64,000 nucleotides of DNA from Actinomadura spongiicola (GCF_003432485.1 NZ_QVNQ01000004.1:434001-498000); one strand, 5' to 3'; numbered from the stretch's first letter, positions 25,692-34,034 are shown. Made by a program: numbers and translations. The notes: generated from the letters alone by a model not told the origin.

Positions 25692-26768
25692 CTAGACCTC
25701 CATGGCGAGCGGCGGGTCGGGGAGTCGGGACGGGTCGTCCCAGAGCAGGGTCAGGTCGCGTCCGCAGTGCGGGGTGTCCCGGGGCGCGATCAGCGCGTCC
25801 TTGCGAAGAGCGAGCGCGACCCGGGGCAGGTCGCCGGGGTGCTTGTCGCCCACGGCGGCGGTGAGCGCGTCGAGGACGCGGTGCCCGCGGCAGTCGCCGT
25901 GGGTCGTCGCGTCGCACGGCGTCCGCGTCCACAGCATGACCGGGATGCCGTTGTTGAGCGCCGCCGTCAACCGGCTCCTCACCGGACGCGACCCGTACAC
26001 GAGCACGCAGAAGTCGACGTTGGCCTCCAGCCAGTCCTGGAAGTCGGGGCCCCGGCGGGGTTCGTCGCAGCGGATCGGGTGCGGGTCGCTGCGGCCCCGC
26101 GCGTTCAGCAGCCTCCAACGGTGGTGGGCCTGGTCGCGGCGGATCGAGTCGGGGCGCAGCCGGTCCACGTCCCGCACGACCACCGGGCGCTGCCGCATCC
26201 GGATCCTGTTGCGGGCGTCGAGATACCACTGCTCGAACGGCTTGCCGAGCCAGCTCTCCGGCACCGCGAACTCGATCATCCAGTCATGCCCGTACAGCGT
26301 GGGCACCATCGCGGCGACGCCCTCCTCGACCACCCGCTGCACCCGTCCCTCCGGGACCCGCACGGTCGGCCGCGACGGGCCCTCGGCGCCGTCGATCCAC
26401 GTGTGGACGGTGACGTCGACGGCCTTGTCGAACACCGCCCGCTCCAACCGGACGATCGCCGACGCGGGCGTGGCGCGCGCCGGGTCGGCGGGCACGGCGC
26501 CCGGCAGGTGCCGCGCCGACCAGCCCGCGAGCCGCGACCGTCCCGCCTCGGGCAGGCGCCGCCCGAGCGCCGCCAGGTATCGGACGAGCCGCTCCCGCGG
26601 CCACCCCTCGGCGACGTACCGCACCGACGCCCACGCGGACCGGAATTCCTCCGACACCGGACGGCCGACCGCCCGCTCCAGGTCGGAGCCGAGCGGGTCG
26701 GTGAAACGGACGCCGTCGAGCAGGCCGCGTAGCTCGCGGCGCGCCTGCGCGGTCGGCGCGGCCGTCAT
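25692..26768 (-). CDS. VMAP-C domain protein (vWA-MoxR-associated), probably the C-terminal half of a split trypsin fusion
   Basis: The frame encodes 358 aa. An N-terminal helical segment (about residues 8-70) resembles an effector-associated domain. The rest matches the VMAP-C type, with VDVTVHTWIDG, WMIEFAVPESWL, RRGPDFQDWLEANVDFCVLVYG, GIPVMLWTR and the ending LTLLWDDPSRLPDPPLAMEV. The only canonical start is ATG 26768, which has no ribosome site. The trypsin-like domain lies just upstream in another frame that does not stop there. Trypsin-VMAP-C fusions are known in such systems, so this is probably one gene broken by a +1 frame change, or two products joined by frameshifting. Confidence 0.75.
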   Translation of the reverse strand: MTAAPTAQARRELRGLLDGVRFTDPLGSDLERAVGRPVSEEFRSAWASVRYVAEGWPRERLVRYLAALGRRLPEAGRSRLAGWSARHLPGAVPADPARATPASAIVRLERAVFDKAVDVTVHTWIDGAEGPSRPTVRVPEGRVQRVVEEGVAAMVPTLYGHDWMIEFAVPESWLGKPFEQWYLDARNRIRMRQRPVVVRDVDRLRPDSIRRDQAHHRWRLLNARGRSDPHPIRCDEPRRGPDFQDWLEANVDFCVLVYGSRPVRSRLTAALNNGIPVMLWTRTPCDATTHGDCRGHRVLDALTAAVGDKHPGDLPRVALALRKDALIAPRDTPHCGRDLTLLWDDPSRLPDPPLAMEV

Positions 26769-27285
26769 CTCGGAGTTCGGCGTTCGTCACCATGCCGACG
26801 ACCTCGCCCGTCGACGTGTCGTACACGGCGGAGCCGCTGTAGCCCTCTTCCAGCCACTCGCCCGGCGCGGTCCTGAGCTCCCACCACTCCTGCCGCATGG
26901 CGCGGTACGGCGAGGTCGTCACCGCCGCGTGCCGCTCGTTCTGGTCGAGCCGCCGGGGGAAGCCGCACACGCCGAGCGCCCGGCCGTCCGTTGAACGTTC
27001 CCGCAGGTCGTCGGGCGCGGCGAGACGGGCGGGCGCGTACGGCACCGGCTCGCACAACTCCAGGACGGCGACATCGCCGGGGTCGCCTTCCCGTTCCCAG
27101 CCGCCGCACCGCACCACCCGGGCGGGCAGGCCCTCGCGGAGCCCGGGGAACCCGACGCGCGCCTCGTCCAGCCCCTGCACGGTGTGCGCGCAGGTGAGAA
27201 GCCGGGTTTCGGTGACCAGGAACGCCGCGCCGAGCTTGCCGCCCTCCGGGAGGCCGACCCATGCGCGCCACTGCCAGCGGTCCAC
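26284..27285 (-). CDS. trypsin-like serine protease domain; real homology ends near 26775
   Basis: GTG at 27285 begins MDRWQWRAWVGL, 5 bp after the trypco1 stop. The catalytic triad is complete: His34 (TCAHTV), Asp71 (GDVAVLEL) and Ser150 (GYSGSAV). No signal peptide is visible, so it would act in the cytosol, probably cutting an effector or partner when the system is triggered. Homology ends around VVGMVTNAE (residue 170, near 26775). Downstream this frame stays open to 26284 but reads arginine-rich nonsense over the VMAP-C coding region. The true product most likely continues into the VMAP-C frame. Confidence 0.72.
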   Translation of the reverse strand: MDRWQWRAWVGLPEGGKLGAAFLVTETRLLTCAHTVQGLDEARVGFPGLREGLPARVVRCGGWEREGDPGDVAVLELCEPVPYAPARLAAPDDLRERSTDGRALGVCGFPRRLDQNERHAAVTTSPYRAMRQEWWELRTAPGEWLEEGYSGSAVYDTSTGEVVGMVTNAELRDDGRADRAGAPRATRPARRRPFHRPARLRPGAGGRPSGVGGIPVRVGVGAVRRRGVAAGAARPIPGGARAAPARGGTVAARGLVGAAPAGRRARRPGARHARVGDRPVGAGGVRQGRRRHRPHVDRRRRGPVAADRAGPGGTGAAGGRGGRRRDGAHAVRA

Positions 27286-27290
27286 CCCGG

Positions 27291-27632
27291 CTACGCCTCC
27301 TCCGGGGGCGCTCCGGTTCCCGGACGTCCCCAGATCAACTTGACCTTGAGGTGCCCCTCGACGGACGTCTTGGCGATCACTGCCCCGGCCGCCGCGTTGA
27401 GCTTGACGCCGAACTCCAGCTCGACCGCGTCCGGGTTCAGGTCGCCGCCGCGCAGCGCCGCGAGCGCCGACTCCGCCGCGTCCCTGACGTCCTGGAACGC
27501 GTCCTCGAACCTGCGGGCCGCGTCATGGACGATCCCGGGCCCGCGCGACACCGACCGGAAGCCCGGTTCCGTGTCGTCGGTCTCGACGATGACGGTTCCG
27601 TTCTCGGTCTGCCAGCGCACCAGTTCCTTCAT
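27291..27632 (-). CDS. trypsin-co-occurring domain protein (trypco1 / CU044_2847 family)
   Basis: This 113-aa small protein has the family pattern: MKELVRWQTENGTVIVETDD, a central helix (FEDAFQDVRDAAESALAAL) and the C-terminal ELEFGVKLNAAAGAVIAKTS with a basic beta strand. These proteins are encoded next to trypsin-like proteases of predicted conflict systems and are thought to be protease-associated adaptors or substrates. The ATG at 27632 follows GAGGGG. It is the first gene of the minus-strand operon trypco1, trypsin, VMAP-C, MoxR, SAV_2336. Confidence 0.85.
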   Translation of the reverse strand: MKELVRWQTENGTVIVETDDTEPGFRSVSRGPGIVHDAARRFEDAFQDVRDAAESALAALRGGDLNPDAVELEFGVKLNAAAGAVIAKTSVEGHLKVKLIWGRPGTGAPPEEA

Positions 27633-27731
27633 CGACCGCCCCCTCGCCACGGAAATCTATCAAGATCATGCGTTCTGTGATGGTTTGCTGGAGGGACGGG
27701 GCCGTGCCGAACGCGGCCACAGGAGGACACA

Positions 27732-28073
27732 ATGATCACCGTCGAGCAGGTGCGGGCGCTCACGTCGACGCTGCCGCGCACATCCGAGCACCTCATCGGG
27801 GACAGGGTGAAGTTCCGGGTCGGCCCGATCGTCTACGTCGCCTTCTCCCAGGACGAGACCGTGATGGGCTTCGCCTTCCCGAAGGAGGAACGCGCGGCCC
27901 TCATCGAATCGGCACCCGCGAAATTCCACCTGCCGCGTGAATCTCATCTGCGCTTCAACTGGGTGCACGCCTGGACGGCCGCGCTCGACGAACCCGAAAT
28001 GCGCGAACTGGTCATGGACGCGTGGCGCATGGTCGTCCCGAAGAGGGTCGCCGCCGCCCGCCTCGGCTCCTAG
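27732..28073 (+). CDS. MmcQ/YjbR family protein
   Basis: This 113-aa protein has the CyaY-like YjbR fold typical of MmcQ/YjbR proteins (start MITVEQVRALTSTLPRTSEHL, central KFRVGPIVYVAFSQDE, ending ELVMDAWRMVVPKR). The family is described as a putative DNA-binding protein, without a firm role. The ATG follows a perfect GGAGG. It is divergent from the conflict operon and convergent with the lipoprotein gene, overlapping its end by 4 bp. Confidence 0.85.
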   Translation: MITVEQVRALTSTLPRTSEHLIGDRVKFRVGPIVYVAFSQDETVMGFAFPKEERAALIESAPAKFHLPRESHLRFNWVHAWTAALDEPEMRELVMDAWRMVVPKRVAAARLGS

Positions 28074-28816
28074 TGCGGGGGCGGCATCGGGTCGATGGCG
28101 TTGTCGACGTCGCAACCGCCCTCGCCGATCATGCGTTGCGTCCTCGGCGGCACCCACACGGACGTCCTACCGGGCGAGACACGGAGCAGGACGCAGTCGA
28201 GCGCGTCCGCGTACTCCGGCTTGATCCACAGCAGACCGCCCACCACATCGCCCTCGGTCTTGAACTCCCGATGGATGGCCGGGTCGAGACGCACTGACGC
28301 GACGGCCTTCCGCACCTTCGCCTCGTCCACGCGGCCCCCGACAGGTACGCGTGGCAGCGCCTTCTCAAGCCGCTCGACCGGAATGTCCGGTGTCTTGGGC
28401 CACGGCTTGAACGTCCGCGGGCTCCCAGGAGGGCACGTCACGTCACGCGGTTCGTCGTCATCCGAATCGGCGCTCGTCGCGAACCGCAGCTCGAAGCAGC
28501 GCATCACCGTGACCTGCTCGCCCGGGACCCACCCGCCCTCCAGCGCCACCCCGGACACGCGCACCACGACCCGCACCCCGTCCCCGGCGGTCGTCCGGCC
28601 GGTGAAACGCATGACCTCCACACCGTTCAGGTCGGCGACATTGTGCGCGACGAACTCCGCCGGATAAACGCGGGCGTTGTAGATGTAGAACCGCCGGGCG
28701 ACGTCACGGGCGTTGTCCCGCGCGTCCTCGACGGCCCGCGCCTCACCCGAGCCCGCGACCGCCGAACCGCACCCCGTCGCCAGCAGCCCCACCAAGAGGA
28801 TCACGATTCCGCGCAT
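28070..28816 (-). CDS. lipoprotein of unknown function
   Basis: This 248-aa protein has a type II signal peptide with lipobox LLATGC near residue 16, so it should be lipid-anchored outside the membrane. A conserved-looking domain follows with RRFYIYNARVYPAEFVAHNVADL and a Cys pair in the middle (CFELRF and VTCPPGS). GTG 28822 is an equally possible start; neither has a good ribosome site. I do not recognise the family. Confidence 0.7.
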   Translation of the reverse strand: MRGIVILLVGLLATGCGSAVAGSGEARAVEDARDNARDVARRFYIYNARVYPAEFVAHNVADLNGVEVMRFTGRTTAGDGVRVVVRVSGVALEGGWVPGEQVTVMRCFELRFATSADSDDDEPRDVTCPPGSPRTFKPWPKTPDIPVERLEKALPRVPVGGRVDEAKVRKAVASVRLDPAIHREFKTEGDVVGGLLWIKPEYADALDCVLLRVSPGRTSVWVPPRTQRMIGEGGCDVDNAIDPMPPPH

Positions 28817-28887
28817 ACGCACATGATCGAGACGCCGGTCTCGCGGCGGTATCCGCGTTCGTACTCAGTTCGCGGAGCGCGCCGTAC

Positions 28888-30360
28888 TCAGGCGGGCGTC
28901 GCCGAGGCGGGCTTCTTCGCGTCCGGTGTCTTCCCGGCCGGTTCGCCGCCCGACGGGAGGGGACGTCCCCACGCCATGGCCGCCGCGAAGCACGCGAACG
29001 GCAACGCGGGCAGCAGGTAGCGGTAGTCGAAGTCGACCGTGATGGGCGGGACCGCCAGCAGCGTCACGCTCGACGCCCAGAACAGCGCCGTCCGTGCCCG
29101 CGCACGCCGCCACACGATCCCGGCCGCGCCGGCGAGCAGCACGAGCCCCAGCACCGTGCCGGGCACGCGCACACGCTCCTGGTAGCCGCGCATCACGCCC
29201 GCGTACGGCTCCACGATGTGGGTGCGTCCCGTGCCGTGCGCGTACTCGCGCACCACCGTCCGCCGGTCACCGCCCCCGTACACGGGCAGGTCCGGTTTCT
29301 GCGCGGTGGGCCGCGTGGGGAAGTGGTACCTGGCCTCGGTGCCGATCGTCGGGTACCGGCTGCGCTGCCACGAGAACGTCCGGACGAAGAAGTCGTACGC
29401 CACGACCCGCGCGTAGTCGAGCGGCTGGTTGCCGATCGCCCAGAACGCGAACCGCTGCGCGTCCGCGTTGGTCTTCTCGCCGAACGCCTCCCCGTTGGAG
29501 TACCCGGTCGGCGAGTTCTCCGCCCAGATCTGGTGGGACGAGGCGGGCCGGTCGTCCTTCGGCCCGTGCGGGCACAGCCGGGCGAGGTCCGGCGGCGGGG
29601 TGAACTCGGCGCAGTCGGCGAACGCGGCCGTCCGGCCCCACAGGAAGACGCCGTCCACCCCGGTCATCGCGAACCGGCCGTGCTCCTGCTGGTACCACGT
29701 CGCGTACGCGCCCACGGGCGCGACGAACGTCACCGCCAGCGCCACGTAGACCGGCCACCGCGTCCGCCGGACCAGCAGGTACAGCACCACGATGAGGAAC
29801 AGGGGCATCCCCACCGTCCGCGTGACGGACGCCACGCCGAGCATCGCGCCGACCAGCGCGGCCCGCCGCCACCCCGTCGCCCCCGGCTTCGCGAGCAGCA
29901 GCATCGCCCCGAACGCCAGGACGGTGAACAGCGTGTCCGACAGGAGCAGATGTTCCAGTTCGATCTGGTAGGAGTCCAGCAGCACCGGCGCCACGGCCAC
30001 CGTCGCCCACGCCCGCCGCACGTCGAAGTCGCGGACCAGCATCCGGTACCCGACCACCGCCAGCCCGACGATCGCCACGTGCTGCAACGCCGTCACCAGG
30101 ACCAGGCTGTGGAACGGCTTCAACCCCCAGAGGAACACCCCGTAACCGGACGGCCGGAGCGGATGCGGGAACGGATCGTTGGCGACCCGCAGGAAGTCGT
30201 AGCTGTCGTTGAACCACAGCGCGCTCTGGAATCCCAGCATGGTGAGCACCCGGAGCACCGCGCCCACGAGGACCACCACCGCGAACGCCCGGTTTCCCTT
30301 GACCGCGCCCACGACGGCGTCAACCGTGCGACGGCGGTCTTTCAGAGGGGAGAGCAACAC
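28888..30360 (-). CDS. GT-C type membrane glycosyltransferase-like protein
   Basis: This 490-aa protein has about 9-11 transmembrane helices. An early acidic loop motif (FNDSYDF) lies after the first helix, at the place where GT-C glycosyltransferases (family 39 / ArnT / DUF2029-like) hold their catalytic aspartate. A long extracellular segment (about residues 235-390) is followed by further helices. It may transfer a sugar from a polyprenyl-phosphate donor, but the acceptor is unknown. The GTG start at 30360 follows AGAGGGGAGAG. Confidence 0.75.
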   Translation of the reverse strand: MLLSPLKDRRRTVDAVVGAVKGNRAFAVVVLVGAVLRVLTMLGFQSALWFNDSYDFLRVANDPFPHPLRPSGYGVFLWGLKPFHSLVLVTALQHVAIVGLAVVGYRMLVRDFDVRRAWATVAVAPVLLDSYQIELEHLLLSDTLFTVLAFGAMLLLAKPGATGWRRAALVGAMLGVASVTRTVGMPLFLIVVLYLLVRRTRWPVYVALAVTFVAPVGAYATWYQQEHGRFAMTGVDGVFLWGRTAAFADCAEFTPPPDLARLCPHGPKDDRPASSHQIWAENSPTGYSNGEAFGEKTNADAQRFAFWAIGNQPLDYARVVAYDFFVRTFSWQRSRYPTIGTEARYHFPTRPTAQKPDLPVYGGGDRRTVVREYAHGTGRTHIVEPYAGVMRGYQERVRVPGTVLGLVLLAGAAGIVWRRARARTALFWASSVTLLAVPPITVDFDYRYLLPALPFACFAAAMAWGRPLPSGGEPAGKTPDAKKPASATPA

Positions 30361-30537
30361 CGGGACCCTAACTGTGGGACGGGCGGGCGGACTCCATCCT
30401 GCGCCGACCGGGGATCGGCCGCGTCACGCCGGGGGCGGGAACCTCGGGCTCGACACGTCCCTCCGCCCACACATCGGCCGAGATCTTACCAGCGCCCCCG
30501 GGAAAGGGGCGTCGCGGTCCGCGGCCTCCCCACACCG

Positions 30538-31029
30538 TCACGCTTCGAGCGCGAGGCCCGCCTGCTCGGGCATGAACAGCGACGCGCGCCGGTTCCACGG
30601 CCCCTGCTCTTTGTCGTCCGCCCACCGCTTCAACACGCTGGCGATCCCCGCCGAGAGGACGGCGGCGGACGGATGGTCGACCTCGATGATGTTGTCGTCG
30701 GAGTCGCGCATCCACATCTGGACGTCGCCGCGGGGCAACTCGTAGATGTGATGGGGAAAGGTTTCGCGATCGAGCCGGCCCTCCCGGTCCGCCCGCCGGT
30801 AGAGCGCCTCGAACGCGGCCGTGTCCTCGACCGCCACGGCGAAGTGGTAGGCCGGTGACGTCGGACCCGGATGCCGCACGAGATGCACCTGGACCTTGCC
30901 CAGCAGGAGCCACGCCACGGGAACCGGGAACCTCGGCGACGGAATCACCCGCGCGCCGAACCAGTCGACGTAGAAGTCGCTGGCCCGGTCGACCTCGTCG
31001 ACCGGCAATGCCACATGGTTGATGTACAA
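30538..31029 (-). CDS. VOC family (glyoxalase/dioxygenase fold) protein, copy 1
   Basis: This 163-aa protein has two beta-alpha-beta-beta-beta modules of the VOC fold. Metal-site candidates are the His in INHVALPV, the His in YHFAVAVED and the Glu in DNIIEVDHP, so it could be a metal enzyme. The start is TTG, preceded by GAGAAGGGGTGGCAG. The same leader, base for base except one position, precedes the second VOC gene at 32224. The gene is divergent from the LysR gene and carries a LysR-type site in its promoter, so LysR control is likely. Confidence 0.8.
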   Translation of the reverse strand: MYINHVALPVDEVDRASDFYVDWFGARVIPSPRFPVPVAWLLLGKVQVHLVRHPGPTSPAYHFAVAVEDTAAFEALYRRADREGRLDRETFPHHIYELPRGDVQMWMRDSDDNIIEVDHPSAAVLSAGIASVLKRWADDKEQGPWNRRASLFMPEQAGLALEA

Positions 31030-31100
31030 CTGCCACCCCTTCTCTACGAGCCCACGTGACGGCGAGCCGCACGAACACCCATCTTCTGCACCGCCGAACT

Positions 31101-31146
31101 ATTCCGTCCAATATCCGTATCGCCGAAACCGATAGCCGACAGCTAT
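31101..31146 (-). promoter_or_regulatory. LysR-type operator and promoter block of VOC copy 1
   Basis: ATAGC-N5-GCTAT (31132-31146) is a perfect inverted repeat of LysR type in the lysR/VOC divergent region. On the minus strand, 11 bases farther, comes the block ATACGGATATTGGACGGAAT (31101-31120). Both elements, with the same 11-base spacing, recur upstream of VOC copy 2 at 32105-32150, where the block differs at only 3 of 20 positions. Confidence 0.7.
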
Positions 31147-31161
31147 GGCTAGGCTCAGGCC

Positions 31162-32064
31162 ATGAACCTGCGCCAGCTCCAGTACTTCGTGGCGGTCGTC
31201 GACGAGGGGAGCTTCACCGCCGCCGCCCAGCGGCTCTACGTCGCGCAGCCGTCGCTGTCCAAACAGATCGCCGCGCTGGAGTCCGAGCTCGGCGGGCCGC
31301 TGCTGGAGCGGCTGCCGCGCGGTGTCCGCCTGACACCCGCCGGTCGCGCGTTCCTGCCGGACGCGCGGGCGACGATCCTGTCCGCGGAACGGGCGCGGCG
31401 CTCCGCGCGGATGACGCACGACCTCACGGCGGGCGAGCTGGAGATCGCGACCGTCCACTCCATCGCGATCGGCCTGCTGCCCGACTCGATCCGCGCCCTG
31501 CGCACCGAGCATCCGGGGATCCTGGTCTCCCTCCGCGAGTACGTGCACAGGGAGGAGCTGGAGGACGGCGTGCGCGGCGGCGTCTCCGACATCGCGATCG
31601 GCCCGAAACCTCGCGCGTGGGAGGGGCCGATGACGTCCCTTGGCTGGGAGGAGTTCATCCTGCTGCTCCCGGAGAACGATCCCCTGCTGCGGACGACCGG
31701 ACGCGTCGACCTGTCCGCCCTCGCGGACCGGCGCTGGGTCCTGCCGGTCCCGACCGCCGGTATGGCGACCCTCATCAGCGGCGCGTGTCGCGACGCGGGC
31801 TTCGTCCCCCGGCCCGCCGTCCACAGCTCCCAGGTCGAGGCGCTCGCGCGGTTCGCCGCCTGCGGGCTCGGCCCCACCCTGCTCCCGGCCAACGTCGTGC
31901 CGGGAGACCTGCGCCATCTCACCCGTCGTCTGCGCCGCCCCCCGGCCCGCGAGCTCGCCGCCTACACGCGCGTCGAATGGTCCCCGCCGGCGTCGGCGTT
32001 CCTGGAGAACCTCTGGGACGCGCGCACGGCACGCCGACCCGCCAACGCCTACATCGTGCCCTGA
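31162..32064 (+). CDS. LysR family transcriptional regulator
   Basis: This 300-aa protein has an N-terminal winged HTH (MNLRQLQYFVAVVDEGSFTA..QPSLSKQIAALE, residues about 1-60) and a type-2 periplasmic-binding-like effector domain (about 90-295). ATG follows a short AGGCTCAGGCC leader. It lies between two VOC genes whose promoters carry the same ATAGC-N5-GCTAT palindrome, so it probably controls both genes and its own expression. Confidence 0.9.
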   Translation: MNLRQLQYFVAVVDEGSFTAAAQRLYVAQPSLSKQIAALESELGGPLLERLPRGVRLTPAGRAFLPDARATILSAERARRSARMTHDLTAGELEIATVHSIAIGLLPDSIRALRTEHPGILVSLREYVHREELEDGVRGGVSDIAIGPKPRAWEGPMTSLGWEEFILLLPENDPLLRTTGRVDLSALADRRWVLPVPTAGMATLISGACRDAGFVPRPAVHSSQVEALARFAACGLGPTLLPANVVPGDLRHLTRRLRRPPARELAAYTRVEWSPPASAFLENLWDARTARRPANAYIVP

Positions 32065-32104
32065 CCTCGCGTTGACGCCGCCGGCTCGTCCGACGTGCAC
32101 AGCT

Positions 32105-32150
32105 ATAGCCCCAGGCTATCGATTCTGGCCATACAGATATTGGACGGCAT
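32105..32150 (+). promoter_or_regulatory. LysR-type operator and promoter block of VOC copy 2
   Basis: ATAGC-N5-GCTAT (32105-32119), then 11 bases, then ATACAGATATTGGACGGCAT (32131-32150). This repeats the arrangement before VOC copy 1. Similarity continues down the leader (TGCA, CAGAA, CGTGCAGCTCACC-like words) to the nearly identical GAGAAGGGGTGCCAGTTG start region. Confidence 0.7.
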
Positions 32151-32223
32151 GGCTCCTTGCTGCACAGAATGACTGTCCGTGCAGCTCACCTGCCATGAGA
32201 GGCTCTTCGAGAAGGGGTGCCAG

Positions 32224-32568
32224 TTGTCCGTCGACCATGGGACGCCGCCGATCGGCTCCCTGCACCACGTGGGCATCGCCGTCCGCGACCTGGAGACCAC
32301 CGAGGCGTTCCTGTACGAAGCGCTCCGGCTCCCCACGACCAGGCGTCTCGACATGGCGGACCTCGGCCTCCGGATGGCCTTCTTCGACTGCGGGCCCGCG
32401 CTCATCGAACTCGTCGAGTTCGCCGACCCCGCCCTGACCGCCGCGCGGATCGGTGACCGTCCGGCGGCTCTCGACCACATCGCACTCGCCGTCCCGGAAC
32501 CCACATCGGGTGGCGTGATCTGGCAACTGCTCGAACTCGCCGCGGCCGCCTCCGAGGAAAGGCGCTGA
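32224..32568 (+). CDS. VOC family protein, copy 2 (short)
   Basis: This 114-aa product resembles methylmalonyl-CoA epimerase-like VOC proteins (LHHVGIAVRDLETTEAFLYEALRL, then LDHIALAVPE). It keeps His-type ligands at both module starts (LHHVG and DHIALAV). It stops soon after the start of the second module, so it is shorter than a full two-module VOC protein (about 130-150 aa) and may be truncated or work as a dimer. TTG is chosen as start because it follows the same AGAAGGGGTG leader as VOC copy 1. GTG 32179 is an alternative. Confidence 0.7.
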   Translation: MSVDHGTPPIGSLHHVGIAVRDLETTEAFLYEALRLPTTRRLDMADLGLRMAFFDCGPALIELVEFADPALTAARIGDRPAALDHIALAVPEPTSGGVIWQLLELAAAASEERR

Positions 32569-32669
32569 GGTGAGCGGCCTCCTCGACACCGGATCGGCGC
32601 ATCGGGAGCGCTGCTTCGTACGAGGCCGCCCGTGCCTGGCACGTAAACTCGCTGGAAATGAGGAAGAGG

Positions 32670-33011
32670 ATGTCCGAACTGATCCTGGTCGTGTCGCTGG
32701 TGGCCAAGCCCGAAACCCAGAAGGAGGCGGAGGAGTTCCTCATCGACCTGCTCGCTCCGACCCACGCTGAAGAAGGGTGCCTGCTCTACTCCCTTCACCG
32801 GGAGGTCGAGGACCCGACGAAGATCTGGTTCGTCGAGCGGTGGTCGTCCCGCGAACTCCTGGACATCCACCTGCGCAGCCCCCACATCCAGAAGGCCCTC
32901 GCCGACGTCGGCAAGTACTTCGTCGAAGGCCCCGACATCCGCGTCTGCGAGGCGATCCCGGGCGGCGAACCGGCCAAGGGATCGATCGCCGGTCACGCCA
33001 CGGGACGGTAA
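32670..33011 (+). CDS. antibiotic biosynthesis monooxygenase (ABM/YgiN family) protein
   Basis: This 113-aa dimeric alpha-beta-barrel protein has the family pattern LILVVSLVAKPETQKEAEEFL, EEGCLLYSLHREVEDPTKIWFVERW and HLRSPHIQKAL. Members are cofactor-free quinol monooxygenases or heme/aromatic oxygenases. ATG 32670 follows GAGGAAGAGG; ATG 32658 is the alternative. It lies 3 bp before the quinone reductase gene, which suggests a quinone-related pair. Confidence 0.85.
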   Translation: MSELILVVSLVAKPETQKEAEEFLIDLLAPTHAEEGCLLYSLHREVEDPTKIWFVERWSSRELLDIHLRSPHIQKALADVGKYFVEGPDIRVCEAIPGGEPAKGSIAGHATGR

Positions 33012-33014
33012 CGA

Positions 33015-34000
33015 GTGCTGCCCACCACCATGCTCGCCGCCCGCTACCCGACCTCGGGACCCGACGCGGGCTCCATCGGCATCGACCGGATACCGCGACC
33101 CGACCCAGGCCCCGGTGAGGTCCTCGTCGCGGTCGCGGTGTCCGGGATTAACCCGACGGACTGGAAGGCGCGGCTCGACCCGGCGGACACCGGGCACGCC
33201 CGGGTGACGCCCAACCAGGACGGTGCCGGACGGATCGTCGCCGTGGGCCCCGGAGCCGACCCGGGGCGCGTCGGCGAGCGGGTCTGGGTGTGGCAGGCGG
33301 CCTGGCGCCGAGCCGGCGGGACGGCGGCGCAGTACGTCACCGTCCCGGACGCGCAGGCCGTCGCCCTGCCCGAAACGGCGACCTTCGATCTCGGCGCCGG
33401 ACTCGGCATCCCGGCGATGACGCGTATCACTGCCTGTTCGCCTCCGGCCCGCTTCGTCCCGGCGAGCACGTCCTCGTCCACGGCGGAGCGGGCGCGGTCG
33501 GCCACGCCGCGATCCAACTCGCCCGCCACGCGGGCGCGCACGTCGCCACCACGGTCAGCACACCCGGCAAAGCGGAACTGGCGGCATCGGCGGGCGCGGA
33601 CCTCGTCCTCAACTACCGAACCGACGACGTGGTCACAGCCGTACGCGACTGGGCCCCCGAGGGAGTCAGCCGGATCGTCGAGGTGGACCTGGCGGGCAAC
33701 CTCGACATGGACACCGCCGTGATCGCCCCGGGAGCCGCCATCGGCGTCTACGCGCGGACCGAACGCCCCGTCCAGCCGCCGTGGGAGCTCATGGCCGCCA
33801 ACGCCCGCATCGACTTCGTCCTCGTCTACACCATCAGCGACGCCGCCAAACGCGCAGCCGTCACCGGCGTGAGCTCCGCCCTCGCCGAAGGCGCGCTCAC
33901 CTCACTGCCGACGACCCGTTTCTCCCTCCACGAGACGGAGGCGGCGCACAACGCCGTCCGCGACGGCCACGTCGGCAAGGTCCTACTCGACATCGAGTAG
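33015..34000 (+). pseudogene. NADPH:quinone reductase (MDR/zeta-crystallin type) broken by a frameshift
   Basis: The first frame (from GTG 33015) encodes the GroES-like N-terminal part, with DPGPGEVLVAVAVSGINPTDWK and ending at LGIPAMT. The Rossmann part continues in another frame (YHCLFASG, GEHVLVHGGAGAVGHAAIQLA, then to the C-terminus at 34000). The break is at about 33418-33424 (gcgatgacgcgtatcac). One missing base would restore MTAYHCLF, which is what this family has there. Either the gene is dead or the base is a sequencing error. The intact protein would be about 328 aa and reduce quinones with NADPH. Confidence 0.8.
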
Positions 34001-34034
34001 CGGTCGAGAGGACCAACCGCTTGAAGGTGGGTCG

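Noticed and set aside
32658..32669. Upstream ATG for the ABM monooxygenase
   Set aside because: The second ATG (32670) has GAGGAAGAGG directly before it, while the first has no ribosome site.
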